64,000 nucleotides of DNA from Gillisia xinjiangensis (GTDB lineage: Bacteria > Bacteroidota > Bacteroidia > Flavobacteriales > Flavobacteriaceae): the NCBI RefSeq assembly GCF_046298265.1, contig NZ_JBKAHK010000004.1:375149-439148 (forward strand), in the 5' to 3' direction. Every line of letters begins with the position of its first letter. Position 1 is the stretch's first letter. The position numbers and the translations under genes were made by a program. Below, one piece after another: positions 8,253 to 17,239 of the stretch. A model generated the notes under the pieces. That model saw only the letters and a program-made list of their open reading frames with translations, was not told the DNA's origin and did not search any database.

Positions 8253-9155
8253 TTACACAAGATCCTCGAGGGCTTTGGGTAAATTTTTATATTTAAACTC
8301 AAAGCCTGTCCTTTCAATCTTATCTGAGCTCACACGCTGGCTTGCCAGCAAGGCTCTGGACATTTCCCCCAAAGACAACTTTAAAGCAAATGCCGGAACA
8401 TTTGGCAACCATATAGATTTATTTAGACGTCCTGCTATTTCGTCCATCAATTCCTTATTGGTTACGGGATTTGGCGCAACTCCATTATACACTCCCGCCA
8501 GCTTATTTTCCAGCACATGAATGAAAATTCCGGCGAGATCATCCACGTGGATCCATGATTGCCATTGCCTGCCACTTCCAAAGGCAGTTCCTAAATTTAA
8601 GGAAACAGGTTCTTTCATTTTTGGTAAGGCTCCACCTTCTTTTGCAAGCACCAGCCCAATCCTAATTTTAGAAACCTCCATTCCAAGGTCTTTAAACTCA
8701 TCAGCGGCTTTTTCCCAACGAACCACAACTTCTCCTAAAAAGGAATCATCTACAGCTTTATCTTCCTCAAAATATAATAATTCGTAGGAACTTGCATAAA
8801 CTCCTATTGCACTGGCAGATATGAAGTGTAGTATTTTAAAATTTAAATTCTGGATAGACTTGTGAAGCAAGGCTGCAGACTTCACCCTGCTTTCTATAAT
8901 TTCTTTTTTATAACTGCTTGTCCAGCGTTTGGCTACGCTTGCACCTGCCAAATGAATGATGGCATCTACACCTTTAAAGCAAGCCTCATCGATCTCTTCT
9001 GATGCAGGATTCCAAAAAAAACCCTGGTTTTCCGGCTGGTCCTTAATCTTTTCTTTACTCGTAGTGAGATAATTAACTGAAATTCCTTTTTCCTTGCAAA
9101 GTTGAGTGATATGGGATCCAACAAGGCCTGTAGCTCCTGAAATTAATATTCGCAT
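8253..9155 (-). CDS. TIGR01777-family NAD(P)-dependent epimerase (YfcH-like)
   Basis: An SDR-type nucleotide-sugar epimerase homologue of unknown substrate. It begins with the Rossmann motif GATGLVGSHI (residues 7-16) and carries the family blocks IIHLAGASVAKRWTSSYKK, ISASAIGVYAS and KIRIGLVLAKEGGALPKM. The carboxy-terminal DUF1731-like segment ends with GFEFKYKNLPKALEDL. Length (300) is normal. It ends at the bidirectional terminator and follows mnmD after a 74-bp gap, so it may be the last gene of that transcript. Confidence 0.92.
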   Translation of the reverse strand: MRILISGATGLVGSHITQLCKEKGISVNYLTTSKEKIKDQPENQGFFWNPASEEIDEACFKGVDAIIHLAGASVAKRWTSSYKKEIIESRVKSAALLHKSIQNLNFKILHFISASAIGVYASSYELLYFEEDKAVDDSFLGEVVVRWEKAADEFKDLGMEVSKIRIGLVLAKEGGALPKMKEPVSLNLGTAFGSGRQWQSWIHVDDLAGIFIHVLENKLAGVYNGVAPNPVTNKELMDEIAGRLNKSIWLPNVPAFALKLSLGEMSRALLASQRVSSDKIERTGFEFKYKNLPKALEDLV

Positions 9156-9229
9156 ATTTTTTTCTTACAATATAGTAAATCAGGCTAAGGGCAGTCTTAA
9201 TTTTATTACTGATTTAACAGGTAGATTTT

Positions 9230-9904
9230 CTATTTTTTGGTCGCTCTTAGCATTTCGCGTTTTCCCGGAGGTCCGGGCAGTCTCTCCACAAGGAACCCAA
9301 CTTCCAGCATAGCCCTTCGCACGGAACCTTTAGCAGCATAAGTAACCAAAATTCCTCCCGGGATAAGGGAATCATACATTTTCTTAAAAATATCCACCGT
9401 CCATAGATCGGGTTGAACACGGGCTCCAAAAGCATCAAAATAGATAAGATCATATTTTAATTTATCATCGATCTCGTGGAAAAATTTCTTTTGTTTGGTA
9501 AGGGTGAAATTTTCCGAAAGTTTATGGGTTTCTTCCCAACTTCCTGCGTGCAATTTTTTAAAGAATGAGCCTGCATTTATATCACTGAGTTCTTCAGGAA
9601 AATTAAGGCTTGCAACCTCCTCCTTTAAAATGGGATAGGCTTCCACTCCGGTATACTTTAAAGAAATGTTTTTATTCAGAATTTGCTGCCAGGTAACCAG
9701 GGCATTTAATCCGGTTCCAAATCCTATTTCAAGTATGGAAATTTCAGAAGGATTCTTGCGGGATATCACCTCCAAAAGTCCCATTTTTATAAAAACATGT
9801 TGCGCCTCCTGAATAGCTCCGTGTTTAGAATGATAATGCTCATTCAGCTCAGGGAGATAAATAGTGCTCGAACCATCTGCTGTTTCAATAATTTCTCTTT
9901 TCAA
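9230..9904 (-). CDS. mnmD: tRNA U34 methyltransferase MnmD (DUF752 type)
   Basis: A SAM-dependent methyltransferase that completes the mnm5(s2)U modification at the tRNA wobble position, as in the stand-alone MnmD family. Seen: an amino-terminal TADGSSTIYLPELNEHYHS block, a SAM-binding loop ILEIGFGTGLNALV, then DLIYFDAFGARVQPDLWT and the carboxy-terminal GSVRRAMLEVGF and LPGPPGKREMLRATK, all typical of this family. The only good start is TTG at 9904, directly abutting the TAA of the upstream DUF4920 gene, which suggests translational coupling. The oxidase half (MnmC2) is absent. Confidence 0.88.
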   Translation of the reverse strand: MKREIIETADGSSTIYLPELNEHYHSKHGAIQEAQHVFIKMGLLEVISRKNPSEISILEIGFGTGLNALVTWQQILNKNISLKYTGVEAYPILKEEVASLNFPEELSDINAGSFFKKLHAGSWEETHKLSENFTLTKQKKFFHEIDDKLKYDLIYFDAFGARVQPDLWTVDIFKKMYDSLIPGGILVTYAAKGSVRRAMLEVGFLVERLPGPPGKREMLRATKK

Positions 9905-10405
9905 TTATTCGGTTTTTTTAATTAGTACGCCATCTGCAAGAAACGACAAAGTACGTTTAGGCACGGTAATTTCAGCTTCCGATTTCCCATTGTCTTCTGC
10001 ATAATGACGCTGTTCTTCCACAGAAACTTCGGCTACAAACGCCTTCCCGTGGATCACAACTTTTTGTTCTTCAATATCCTTTGGAACAAAAAATCCGTAG
10101 TCTCTAAATTTCACCATTACATTTTCTTCTTCCGGAAGGTCCAACTCCATCCAGCAGCCCTTGCTCTTGCAGACTGTATTTACTTTTCCTTCAAAACTCA
10201 ACTCAAGGGTATCTCCCGGTTTTAAATTTTTATACTTTGCCATCATTTCTTCAGGAGAAAGGGCGTTTTGAGCTGAGATTTGTTCCCCAAAGGAATCATA
10301 CGCCAGTACCTGTTCGTTTTCAGCAGAAGTCTCCTCTGGGTTTACATTTTTACAGGAGCTGAACAACAGCGTACAGAAAATAGTAAAAATCCATATATTT
10401 CTCAT
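9905..10405 (-). CDS. DUF4920 domain lipoprotein
   Basis: A 166-residue predicted lipoprotein with signal MRNIWIFTIFCTLLFSSC (Cys18). The mature part has blocks FGEQISAQNALSPEEMMAKY, GDTLELSFEGKVNTVCKSKG and CWMELDLPEEENVMVKFRDY, matching a DUF4920 domain as I remember it. That domain has an OB-like fold and conserved cysteines (VCKSKGCW), but its function is unknown. It is cotranscribed with mnmD (TAA immediately followed by TTG). A -7 box lies upstream at 10444-10451, back to back with the ilvE promoter. Confidence 0.82.
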   Translation of the reverse strand: MRNIWIFTIFCTLLFSSCKNVNPEETSAENEQVLAYDSFGEQISAQNALSPEEMMAKYKNLKPGDTLELSFEGKVNTVCKSKGCWMELDLPEEENVMVKFRDYGFFVPKDIEEQKVVIHGKAFVAEVSVEEQRHYAEDNGKSEAEITVPKRTLSFLADGVLIKKTE

Positions 10406-10443
10406 AATTTTTTCATTTTTAGGGTAAAAACCTGATAACCTGT

Positions 10444-10451
10444 CAAATTTA
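10444..10451 (-). promoter_or_regulatory. -7 element for DUF4920-mnmD
   Basis: TAAATTTG on the minus strand, 38 bp upstream of the lipoprotein ATG. It is divergent from the ilvE promoter. Confidence 0.5.
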
Positions 10452-10465
10452 CCAAAACTTTCGAT

Positions 10466-10495
10466 TTTGATTCTATTTATATTTCGGTAAATTTG
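10466..10495 (+). promoter_or_regulatory. Consensus Bacteroidota promoter for ilvE
   Basis: TTTG (10466-10469) and TAAATTTG (10488-10495), separated by 18 bp, match the -33 and -7 elements. The start codon is 19 bp downstream of the -7 box, so the leader is very short. Confidence 0.75.
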
Positions 10496-10514
10496 CTATT
10501 CTAAAATTGACCTA

Positions 10515-11588
10515 ATGAAAAACGACACTATTACCAACATAGATATTGTAAAAGCCCCCAGTTCTAAAATAAAATCAGTAGATTTTGAAAATTTAATCTT
10601 CGGGAATACATTTACAGATCATATGATGGTTTGTGATTATGAGAACGGCGAATGGCAACAACCAAAAATAAGGCCTTATGGTCCTATTGAACTTGAACCT
10701 TCGGCTAAAGTGTTTCATTATGGACAGGCCGTGTTTGAAGGCATGAAAGCCTTTAGGGATGAAAATGACAAGATATGGATGTTTCGTCCCGAGGAAAATT
10801 TTAACCGGATCAATAAATCGGCTAAAAGATTGGCCATCCCGGAATTTCCAAAGGAACATTTTTTCAAAGGTTTAGAGGCTTTGTTAAACATTGACAAAGA
10901 CTGGATTAAAAAAGGCTTTGGAAATTCATTATACATACGACCTTTTGTAATTGCTACAGAACCCGGAGTTTCAGCATCTCCCGGGAAAAACTATAAATTC
11001 ATGATCATTTGTTCTCCTGCGCAATCCTACTATACAGGGGAAGTGAGGGTGAAATTCTCGGAAGAATTTAGCCGTGCTGCCGATGGAGGTGTAGGTTTTG
11101 CGAAAGCTGCCGGAAATTACGGAGCCCAATTCTACCCCACCAGTCTGGCAAAAGAAGAAGGTTTCCAGCAAATTATCTGGACCGACGCAAATTCTCATGA
11201 ATTCCTCGAGGAAGCAGGAACTATGAATATCTTTTTCAGGGTGAACGATACATTGCTAACCGCGCCCATAAGCGACAGAATCCTGGATGGAATTACCAGA
11301 AAAAGTTTGATCGCCATGGCAGAAGTTTATAACATCCCGGTGGAAGTTAGACAAATCTCTGTGAAAGAAATCGTGGAAGCTGCAAAAGATGGTTCGCTTA
11401 AAGAGATCTTTGGCGCCGGAACCGCAGCTGTAATCAACCCAATTAATGGATTTGGTTACAAAGGCGAAAAATATGAATTACCGAAACTCGCCGAATCTTA
11501 TGCAACATTCCTAAAAGACAAACTGATGAAAATTCAGTATAACCTGGAAGAAGATAAATTCGGTTGGAGACATGAAGTAAAACAATAG
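10515..11588 (+). CDS. ilvE: Branched-chain amino acid aminotransferase
   Basis: A PLP-dependent class IV aminotransferase that interconverts Leu, Ile and Val with their 2-oxo acids. The 357-residue length and pattern fit the eukaryote-like BCAT subgroup. Seen: YGPIELEPSAKVFHYGQAVF, LYIRPFVIATEPGVSASPGK, the PLP lysine at about residue 197 in GFAKAAGNYGAQ, EEAGTMNIFF, and GAGTAAVINPI near the end. It is a monocistronic transcript with a textbook promoter and a hairpin terminator. Confidence 0.96.
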   Translation: MKNDTITNIDIVKAPSSKIKSVDFENLIFGNTFTDHMMVCDYENGEWQQPKIRPYGPIELEPSAKVFHYGQAVFEGMKAFRDENDKIWMFRPEENFNRINKSAKRLAIPEFPKEHFFKGLEALLNIDKDWIKKGFGNSLYIRPFVIATEPGVSASPGKNYKFMIICSPAQSYYTGEVRVKFSEEFSRAADGGVGFAKAAGNYGAQFYPTSLAKEEGFQQIIWTDANSHEFLEEAGTMNIFFRVNDTLLTAPISDRILDGITRKSLIAMAEVYNIPVEVRQISVKEIVEAAKDGSLKEIFGAGTAAVINPINGFGYKGEKYELPKLAESYATFLKDKLMKIQYNLEEDKFGWRHEVKQ

Positions 11589-11612
11589 ATCAGGTTCTTT
11601 AATCTTACAACT

Positions 11613-11646
11613 ATAAAAAAGGCCTCCAAATTGGAGGTCTTTTTTA
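11613..11646 (+). terminator. ilvE terminator
   Basis: GGCCTCCAA pairs with TTGGAGGTC across a 1-nt centre extended by A and T tracts, followed by TTTTTTAT. Confidence 0.8.
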
Positions 11647-11688
11647 TAGAAAAGAATGTCAGGATTAATTCTTACAGATTCCTGAATT

Positions 11689-12075
11689 TTATTTTTTGAG
11701 AATTGAAGCTATATCCGGGGGGAAATAACCTGGCCCTTTGAGGACCTTGCCGTCCTCCCGAAAAACAGGCTTTCCATCTTCCCCCAGCTTGCTCATATTA
11801 CTGCGCTGAATTTCCTCGAAAACCTCCTCAATTTTATGCTGCATCCCGTGTTCAATAATGGTTCCGCATAAAATATACAGCATATCGCCCAGGGCATCTG
11901 CAACTTCCGTAAGATCATTATTATTGGCAGCTTCAAGATATTCTTCATTTTCCTCCTTCATAAGGTTAAACCTGAGTAAATTTCTGGCCTCACCAAGATG
12001 GGCTTCCGGGCTGTTTTTGATTCCCAGTCCAAACGCCGAGTGAAATTCGTGAACTGCTGCGATTCTCTTTTGCAT
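11689..12075 (-). CDS. MazG-like nucleoside triphosphate pyrophosphohydrolase
   Basis: A 128-residue all-alpha NTP pyrophosphohydrolase. The metal-binding pattern is visible as EENEEYLEA (about residues 41-49) and EVADALGDMLYIL (about 57-69). The carboxy-terminal part, SNMSKLGEDGKPVFREDGK then GPGYFPPDI, is typical of the PRA-PH-like or phage-type subgroup. Such enzymes hydrolyse NTPs to NMP and pyrophosphate, often for nucleotide-pool cleaning. Substrate preference cannot be read from sequence. It is a single gene converging on ilvE. Confidence 0.85.
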   Translation of the reverse strand: MQKRIAAVHEFHSAFGLGIKNSPEAHLGEARNLLRFNLMKEENEEYLEAANNNDLTEVADALGDMLYILCGTIIEHGMQHKIEEVFEEIQRSNMSKLGEDGKPVFREDGKVLKGPGYFPPDIASILKK

Positions 12076-12475
12076 AGAATTATTTTTATTTAATGGATAT
12101 TCTTTTTAGTCTGATTAGTCTGAATTTTGTTCTGAAGATATTTTATTCTTCCGAAGTGATTTTTAAATAAACATACTAATTTTAGTAAAACCCGCAAAAA
12201 GATTGGACTATTTATAAACCCGAAATGAAAAAACTATACTTTTTTTGAAGGGCTTATTCTTTTTTTTAACAAAACTTAAATCTTTGATTTTCAGTTGGAT
12301 GAAAATTAAAGCTAAAAACCTTTAATTTTTTTAAAAAATAAACCACCGTACCCAGCGGTTTTTACCTGCCTCTTATATGCGTAATAAGTACATTTTTAAG
12401 ATTGTTACTGAGGATTATTTAAGATTTGTTTATATATAGGTTAATACTATTAATGCCCGCTGTTTCCTACTACTT
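12076..12475. other. AT-rich gap without a recognisable gene
   Basis: I see no gene, RNA or strong hairpin here. The stretch is very AT-rich with runs of T. Its right edge leads into the mrp promoter region. Confidence 0.5.
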
Positions 12476-12493
12476 AAGTGAATTTCTTCACTT
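12476..12493. promoter_or_regulatory. Inverted repeat at the -33 position of the mrp promoter
   Basis: AAGTGAA (12476-12482) and TTCACTT (12487-12493) flank a 4-nt spacer. The centre lies about 33 bp upstream of the -7 box centre, a usual place for an activator or repressor. The regulator is unknown. Confidence 0.45.
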
Positions 12494-12513
12494 ATTACTT
12501 CAATAATTACTGT

Positions 12514-12521
12514 TATATTTG
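12514..12521 (+). promoter_or_regulatory. -7 element for the mrp operon
   Basis: TATATTTG matches TAnnTTTG and lies 24 bp before the ATG at 12546. It overlaps an in-frame TTG at 12519, which argues against using that TTG as the start. Confidence 0.7.
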
Positions 12522-12545
12522 CGAATAACCGAATTTAAGTCGCGC

Positions 12546-14852
12546 ATGCTTATAGCTATACTATTAGGTTTTCTGTTTTCATTGTTATTGGTTTTTACCG
12601 GGAAATTTTTCCAGGGAAAAGGCGGCATCGTATCGTCACTTATACCTTTGGTTTTATTTGGCTATTTTCTTCAGTTTATTCCAGAAATTGCTGATGGTGG
12701 AACTATCGTTCATAGTTATTCCTGGGTTCCTTCCTTTGGAGTCAATCTTGATTTCACTTTAGATGGGCTATCCCTGCTTTTCTCTTTAATGATAACAGGA
12801 ATAGGATTTTTGGTTTTTATTTATACCGCTGCATACCTTAAGAATCATAAATATTTGGACAGGTTCTATGGTTATCTCAGTATTTTCATGGCTGCGATGC
12901 TTGGTTTGGTGCTTTCAGATAATTTAATAACTCTTTTTGTTTTCTGGGAATTAACAAGTATTAGCTCTTTTTTCCTGATAGGTTTTAATAATTCCAATCC
13001 TGAATCGAGAAAATCGGCCATTACTGCGCTTGCCATCACCGGTTTTGGTGGATTATCGCTTCTTGCCGGCGCTTTGGTTTTGGGTTCGGTAGGTGGAAGT
13101 TATAGTATTAATGAACTTTTGAATTCCAGCGGTGAAATCGCTGCAAGCCCATATTATATTCTTATTGCGATTCTTATTTTTGGGGCCGCCTTTACAAAGT
13201 CGGCACAATTTCCGTTTCATTTCTGGTTACCGGGAGCGATGAAGGCTCCTACGCCGGTTTCAACGTATTTGCATTCTGCTACTATGGTGAAAGCCGGGAT
13301 ATATTTGCTTATGCGAATGACCCCTGTTTTGGGAAATCAGGAATTTTGGAATTCAACTTTGATTATAGTAGGGGCAATAACTATGGTATATGCTGCTGTT
13401 CATACGCTTTTTAGAAAAGATCTTAAAGGGATTCTGGCATATTCAACCATATCGGCGCTTGGGATTCTTGTGTTTTTAATCGGGCAGGGAACCGAAGCGG
13501 CTTTGCTTGCTGCTGCTGTTTTTATCGTGGTACACGCTTTGTATAAAGCAACTCTTTTTCTTGTTACAGGTATTATAGATCATCAAACCCTTTCCCGTGA
13601 TGTTACTGTTTTACGCGGACTTAGAAAGGTAATGCTGCCAGTTGCCATTGCCGGATTTCTTGCTGCTATTTCCAGTGCAGGGATCCCACCAACAATAGGT
13701 TTCCTTGGTAAAGAACTCACGTATGAATCTACACTTGCTCTGGTAAGCACTCCGTTGTTGTGGATTGCATTGATATTAATCACTAAGATTTTATTGCTAC
13801 ACGCAGGTTTTGTTGCCGGAATAAGTCCTTTTATAGGAAAGCTTCCTGAAAGGTTTGCAAAAACAAGAAAACCCGGGTTCCTGTTATGGGTACCACCAAT
13901 TATTCTTTCGGTTGCCGGAATCGTATTTGGAGTTTTTCCGGGTATAATTGAAGGATCACTCATAAAGCCGGTTGTAGCCGCTATGGGGCAGGATGCGGGA
14001 GATCAGCACCTTCAGCTTTGGCATGGATTTAATACGGTATTGTGGCTAAGTGTTGCTACTATTGTAATTGGTACCGTTTTGTATTTTACAGTTAAGCCTT
14101 CCCAAAAATTGGTAAACATGGCTGAACGGGTTGAATACATTTCTCCGGAATCTATTATTTCAGGATTTTGGAGCCTGTTCAATAAGTTTTCCTCCTTATG
14201 GACCAGGATTTTTCAAAATGGATATCTTCGGAATTATGTTTCAACGATCATGGTGTTCCTAATAGGTTTATCTGGATATACATTATATAATACTGCAACT
14301 TTTTCAATCGATCTTTCGAGTTTATCAGGAATAACAGTCTATGAGATTGCGGTCGTGGCCATTTTATTAATAGCAGTGTTTTTTACGGTGTTTACCAGGT
14401 CCAGACTTGCTGCGGTAGCTTCCATGGGCGTAATGGGACTGGCCATTTGTTTGGTATTTGTTTTCTATAGTGCCCCGGATCTTGCAATGACGCAATTCTC
14501 AATAGATACGCTTACCGTGATCCTTTTTGTATTGGTGTTATATAAATTACCTCGATATTTGAAGCTTTCAGATTATAAAACCCGAATAAAAGACGGGGTC
14601 CTTGCAATTGCATTTGGATCTATTATCACAATATTGATCCTGGAAGTACTTGCACAACCGGTACATATGGAAATTAGTGAATACTATGCCCAAAATGCCT
14701 ATTTGCTTGCGCATGGTAAAAATGTTGTAAATGTTATTCTGGTAGATTTCAGAGGATCTGATACTTTCATGGAAATTTCGGTTCTGGCAATTGCGGCCAT
14801 TGGAGTTTTCGGCTTATTAAAATTAAGGCTTAAAAAAACAGATCAACGTTAA
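12546..14852 (+). CDS. mrpA: Mrp Na+/H+ antiporter subunit A
   Basis: The largest subunit of the multi-subunit cation/proton antiporter, related to complex I subunit NuoL. The 768-residue protein has the proton-channel core with FVFWELTSISSFFLIGFNN, FHFWLPGAMKAPTPVSTYLH and HSATMVKAGIYLL. Further carboxy-terminal helices include the MrpB-like region VFYSAPDLAMTQFSIDTLTV and end near residue 768. I choose ATG at 12546 over the TTG at 12519, which lies inside the promoter -7 box. It is the first of seven genes, mrpA to mrpG, that together export Na+ and support pH and salt homeostasis. Confidence 0.95.
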   Translation: MLIAILLGFLFSLLLVFTGKFFQGKGGIVSSLIPLVLFGYFLQFIPEIADGGTIVHSYSWVPSFGVNLDFTLDGLSLLFSLMITGIGFLVFIYTAAYLKNHKYLDRFYGYLSIFMAAMLGLVLSDNLITLFVFWELTSISSFFLIGFNNSNPESRKSAITALAITGFGGLSLLAGALVLGSVGGSYSINELLNSSGEIAASPYYILIAILIFGAAFTKSAQFPFHFWLPGAMKAPTPVSTYLHSATMVKAGIYLLMRMTPVLGNQEFWNSTLIIVGAITMVYAAVHTLFRKDLKGILAYSTISALGILVFLIGQGTEAALLAAAVFIVVHALYKATLFLVTGIIDHQTLSRDVTVLRGLRKVMLPVAIAGFLAAISSAGIPPTIGFLGKELTYESTLALVSTPLLWIALILITKILLLHAGFVAGISPFIGKLPERFAKTRKPGFLLWVPPIILSVAGIVFGVFPGIIEGSLIKPVVAAMGQDAGDQHLQLWHGFNTVLWLSVATIVIGTVLYFTVKPSQKLVNMAERVEYISPESIISGFWSLFNKFSSLWTRIFQNGYLRNYVSTIMVFLIGLSGYTLYNTATFSIDLSSLSGITVYEIAVVAILLIAVFFTVFTRSRLAAVASMGVMGLAICLVFVFYSAPDLAMTQFSIDTLTVILFVLVLYKLPRYLKLSDYKTRIKDGVLAIAFGSIITILILEVLAQPVHMEISEYYAQNAYLLAHGKNVVNVILVDFRGSDTFMEISVLAIAAIGVFGLLKLRLKKTDQR

Positions 14853-14862
14853 TAGACGAACA

Positions 14863-15273
14863 ATGAGAACAATAATATTAAAAACAGCTTCCTCTTATCT
14901 TTTACCGGTATTGTTGTTATTTTCAGTATTCATACTTTTACGAGGACATTACCTTCCCGGAGGTGGCTTTGTAGGTGGCTTAATGGCTTCAATTGCATTT
15001 GTGCTCCATGCATTTGCAAATGGCTTATCGAATACAAAGACTTTAATAAGATTTCATCCTGGCTTTTTAATGCCTGTTGGACTTGCTTTAGCATTTTTGA
15101 GCGGTATGGCGCCGCTCATTTTTAATTTGCCATTTATGACCGGACTTTGGTATCCTGAGGCGATACCCGTAATTGGGTCTTTAGGTTCCGCACTCTTTTT
15201 TGATATTGGGGTTTACCTGGTGGTAATTGGGGTAACCTTAACAATAATTTTCACAATTGCAGATACCATTTAA
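14863..15273 (+). CDS. mrpB: Mrp Na+/H+ antiporter subunit B
   Basis: A 136-residue membrane protein with four predicted helices and the MnhB signature LRGHYLPGGGFVGGLMAS near residues 27-44. It starts 10 bp after mrpA. MrpB is needed for assembly of the full antiporter. Confidence 0.94.
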   Translation: MRTIILKTASSYLLPVLLLFSVFILLRGHYLPGGGFVGGLMASIAFVLHAFANGLSNTKTLIRFHPGFLMPVGLALAFLSGMAPLIFNLPFMTGLWYPEAIPVIGSLGSALFFDIGVYLVVIGVTLTIIFTIADTI

Positions 15274-15276
15274 GTT

Positions 15277-15630
15277 ATGGAGATAGTATTGGCGGTAATG
15301 ATAGGGATACTTTATGCTGCGGGGATCTACATGATCCTGAGGCGCAGCCTTGTAAAGCTTATTCTGGGAATCATTATTCTTGGGAATGGAGCAAATCTTC
15401 TGATCTTTTTACTGGGAAGAATTACTAAAGGCAGTCCTCCTATTATTCCGGGAGACCTTAAAGTCTTTCAAGCGGCTTATGCCGATCCAATTCCACAGGC
15501 ATTGATATTAACTGCAATCGTTATAAGTTTTGGCCTGCAATCTTTTGCTATAATTTTAATTAAACGAGCATACAAAGTAGTGAAAACAGACGATTTAGAT
15601 GAAATGAACGCAATAGACCAAGATTCATGA
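15277..15630 (+). CDS. mrpC: Mrp Na+/H+ antiporter subunit C
   Basis: A 117-residue NuoK-like subunit with three membrane helices. Typical blocks are IYMILRRSLVKLILGIIILG, GANLLIF and the proline-rich loop DPIPQALILTAIVISFGLQ. It begins 3 bp after mrpB, and its TGA overlaps the mrpD ATG (ATGA). Confidence 0.94.
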   Translation: MEIVLAVMIGILYAAGIYMILRRSLVKLILGIIILGNGANLLIFLLGRITKGSPPIIPGDLKVFQAAYADPIPQALILTAIVISFGLQSFAIILIKRAYKVVKTDDLDEMNAIDQDS

Positions 15631-17153
15631 CACAACAATTAGTTCTATACCCCCTGTTGCTTCAATTGTTTTTGAGCATTATTTTAATGTTTTCCTGGAA
15701 GAGGATTAGCTGGCAAAGGGTGATAAGTATTTTGGGTGGAATTCTAAATTTAGGTGTTTCCATCTGGCTGTTTGCATATATTTGGGAAAACGGAACTCAA
15801 ACCGTACAGGCGGGTAACTGGGAAGCCCCATTCGGAATTACTTTTGTTGCCGATACTTTAGCGGTTACCCTGGTGTTGCTGACCTCGATTTCCGGGGTGG
15901 CTGTCTCAGCTTTTTCTGCTTCCTCTATTATTCCCGCCCGATTAAAATTTGGCTATTTTCCTATTTTCCATTTCTTGTTACTGGGCCTTATAGGTGCTTT
16001 TTTAACAGGTGATATCTTTAACCTTTATGTTTGGTTTGAAATTATTATTATAAGTTCTTTTGTGCTTATAACTTTGGGAGGAGAGAAAGCCCAATTGGAA
16101 GGAGCTGTGAAATATTTCACCTTAAACATTCTGGCTTCTATGATCTTTCTTACGGCAATAGCTGTATTGTATGGATTAACAGGCTCCCTCAATATGGCAG
16201 ATCTATCTATTAAAGTGGCTGCCATCGAAAATCGAGGATTGGTTGAAATTACTGCTATTCTCTTTTTAGTGGCTTTTGGAATAAAGGCTGCTGTTTTTCC
16301 TTTGTATTTTTGGCTGCCAGCGTCCTATCATACACCACCATCGGCTGTTTCTGCCATATTCGGAGGTTTATTGACCAAGGTTGGGGTGTATGCTTTAATA
16401 AGAGTTTTCACCCTTATTTTTGTGGGCGATGTCTTTATGCAGGATACCATCCTCATAATGGCTATTCTAACTCTTATAAGTGGCGGATTGGGAGCGCTTA
16501 TTCAAACCAACCTGCGTAAAGTTTTCTCCTATTTAATTATTTGTCATATAGGTTATATGATCATAGGTTTGGGAATGTATACGGAAGTTGCAATAGCCGG
16601 AACTATCTTTTATCTTATACACGACATTGTGGTAAAAACAAACTTGTTTATGGTAGGTGGTTTAATCTACAGAATAAAAGGGACGAATAATATAAAATCT
16701 TTAGGCGGACTTTACGCAGAATACCCCAGGTTGAGTTTACTTTTCGCAATTCCTTTATTTTCCCTGGTAGGGATCCCTCCGCTTTCAGGATTCTGGCCAA
16801 AATTATCACTCCTAACTGCAGGCTTTAACGATCAAAGCTGGTGGGCTATTGGAGCAATCCTTTTTGCCAGTTTAATCACTTTAGTAATTATAGCAAAGGT
16901 TTGGTCAAATGTAATTTGGAAAGATAAAGTTGAATTGCCAAAAAGACTTAACTTTAGATATTTCGAAAATTTAAATAAAACCAGGAAAATCCAATTGGTA
17001 GCACCAATTGTTTTCCTATCTATTATTTCATTATATATTGGTTTTGGAGCAGAACATGTGCAACAATTATCAACAAGAGTTGCTGGTGAATTGATGGACA
17101 ATCAGCAGTATATAGATGCGGTTTTTAAAACCGGCCAAAATTTGAAACCATGA
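15627..17153 (+). CDS. mrpD: Mrp Na+/H+ antiporter subunit D
   Basis: A 508-residue NuoM/NuoN-like proton-channel subunit with about 14 helices. Seen: FNLYVWFEIIIISSFVLITL, the lysine-bearing GIKAAVFPLYFWLPASYHTP, and GGLLTKVGVYALIRVF. It overlaps mrpC by 4 bp. Its stop codon lies in the first bases of an intercistronic repeat (ATGAAATGAGC) that separates it from mrpE. Confidence 0.95.
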   Translation: MTQQLVLYPLLLQLFLSIILMFSWKRISWQRVISILGGILNLGVSIWLFAYIWENGTQTVQAGNWEAPFGITFVADTLAVTLVLLTSISGVAVSAFSASSIIPARLKFGYFPIFHFLLLGLIGAFLTGDIFNLYVWFEIIIISSFVLITLGGEKAQLEGAVKYFTLNILASMIFLTAIAVLYGLTGSLNMADLSIKVAAIENRGLVEITAILFLVAFGIKAAVFPLYFWLPASYHTPPSAVSAIFGGLLTKVGVYALIRVFTLIFVGDVFMQDTILIMAILTLISGGLGALIQTNLRKVFSYLIICHIGYMIIGLGMYTEVAIAGTIFYLIHDIVVKTNLFMVGGLIYRIKGTNNIKSLGGLYAEYPRLSLLFAIPLFSLVGIPPLSGFWPKLSLLTAGFNDQSWWAIGAILFASLITLVIIAKVWSNVIWKDKVELPKRLNFRYFENLNKTRKIQLVAPIVFLSIISLYIGFGAEHVQQLSTRVAGELMDNQQYIDAVFKTGQNLKP

Positions 17154-17239
17154 AATGAGCATAACGGAAACACGATACAAACACCCATGAAGATATGCGA
17201 ATAACATATGTCCATTAAAAAAACAATAGATATCTACAG
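17150..17239 (+). repeat. Intercistronic element, copy 1 (mrpD-mrpE)
   Basis: It begins ATGAAATGAGCATAACGGAA at the mrpD stop and runs to the mrpE ATG. It shares with the copies at 35997-36164 and 52004-52078 the blocks ATGAAATGAGCATAACGGAA, ACAAACACC and ATATGCGAAT. It is the only long gap in an otherwise compact seven-gene operon. Confidence 0.7.

Noticed and set aside
12519..12545. TTG start for mrpA
   Set aside because: It overlaps the -7 promoter box; the ATG at 12546 gives the usual MrpA beginning.
15627..17153. Complex I (nuo) genes instead of mrp
   Set aside because: NuoL/M/K-like subunits are followed by MnhE, MnhF and MnhG types, which occur only in Mrp antiporters.
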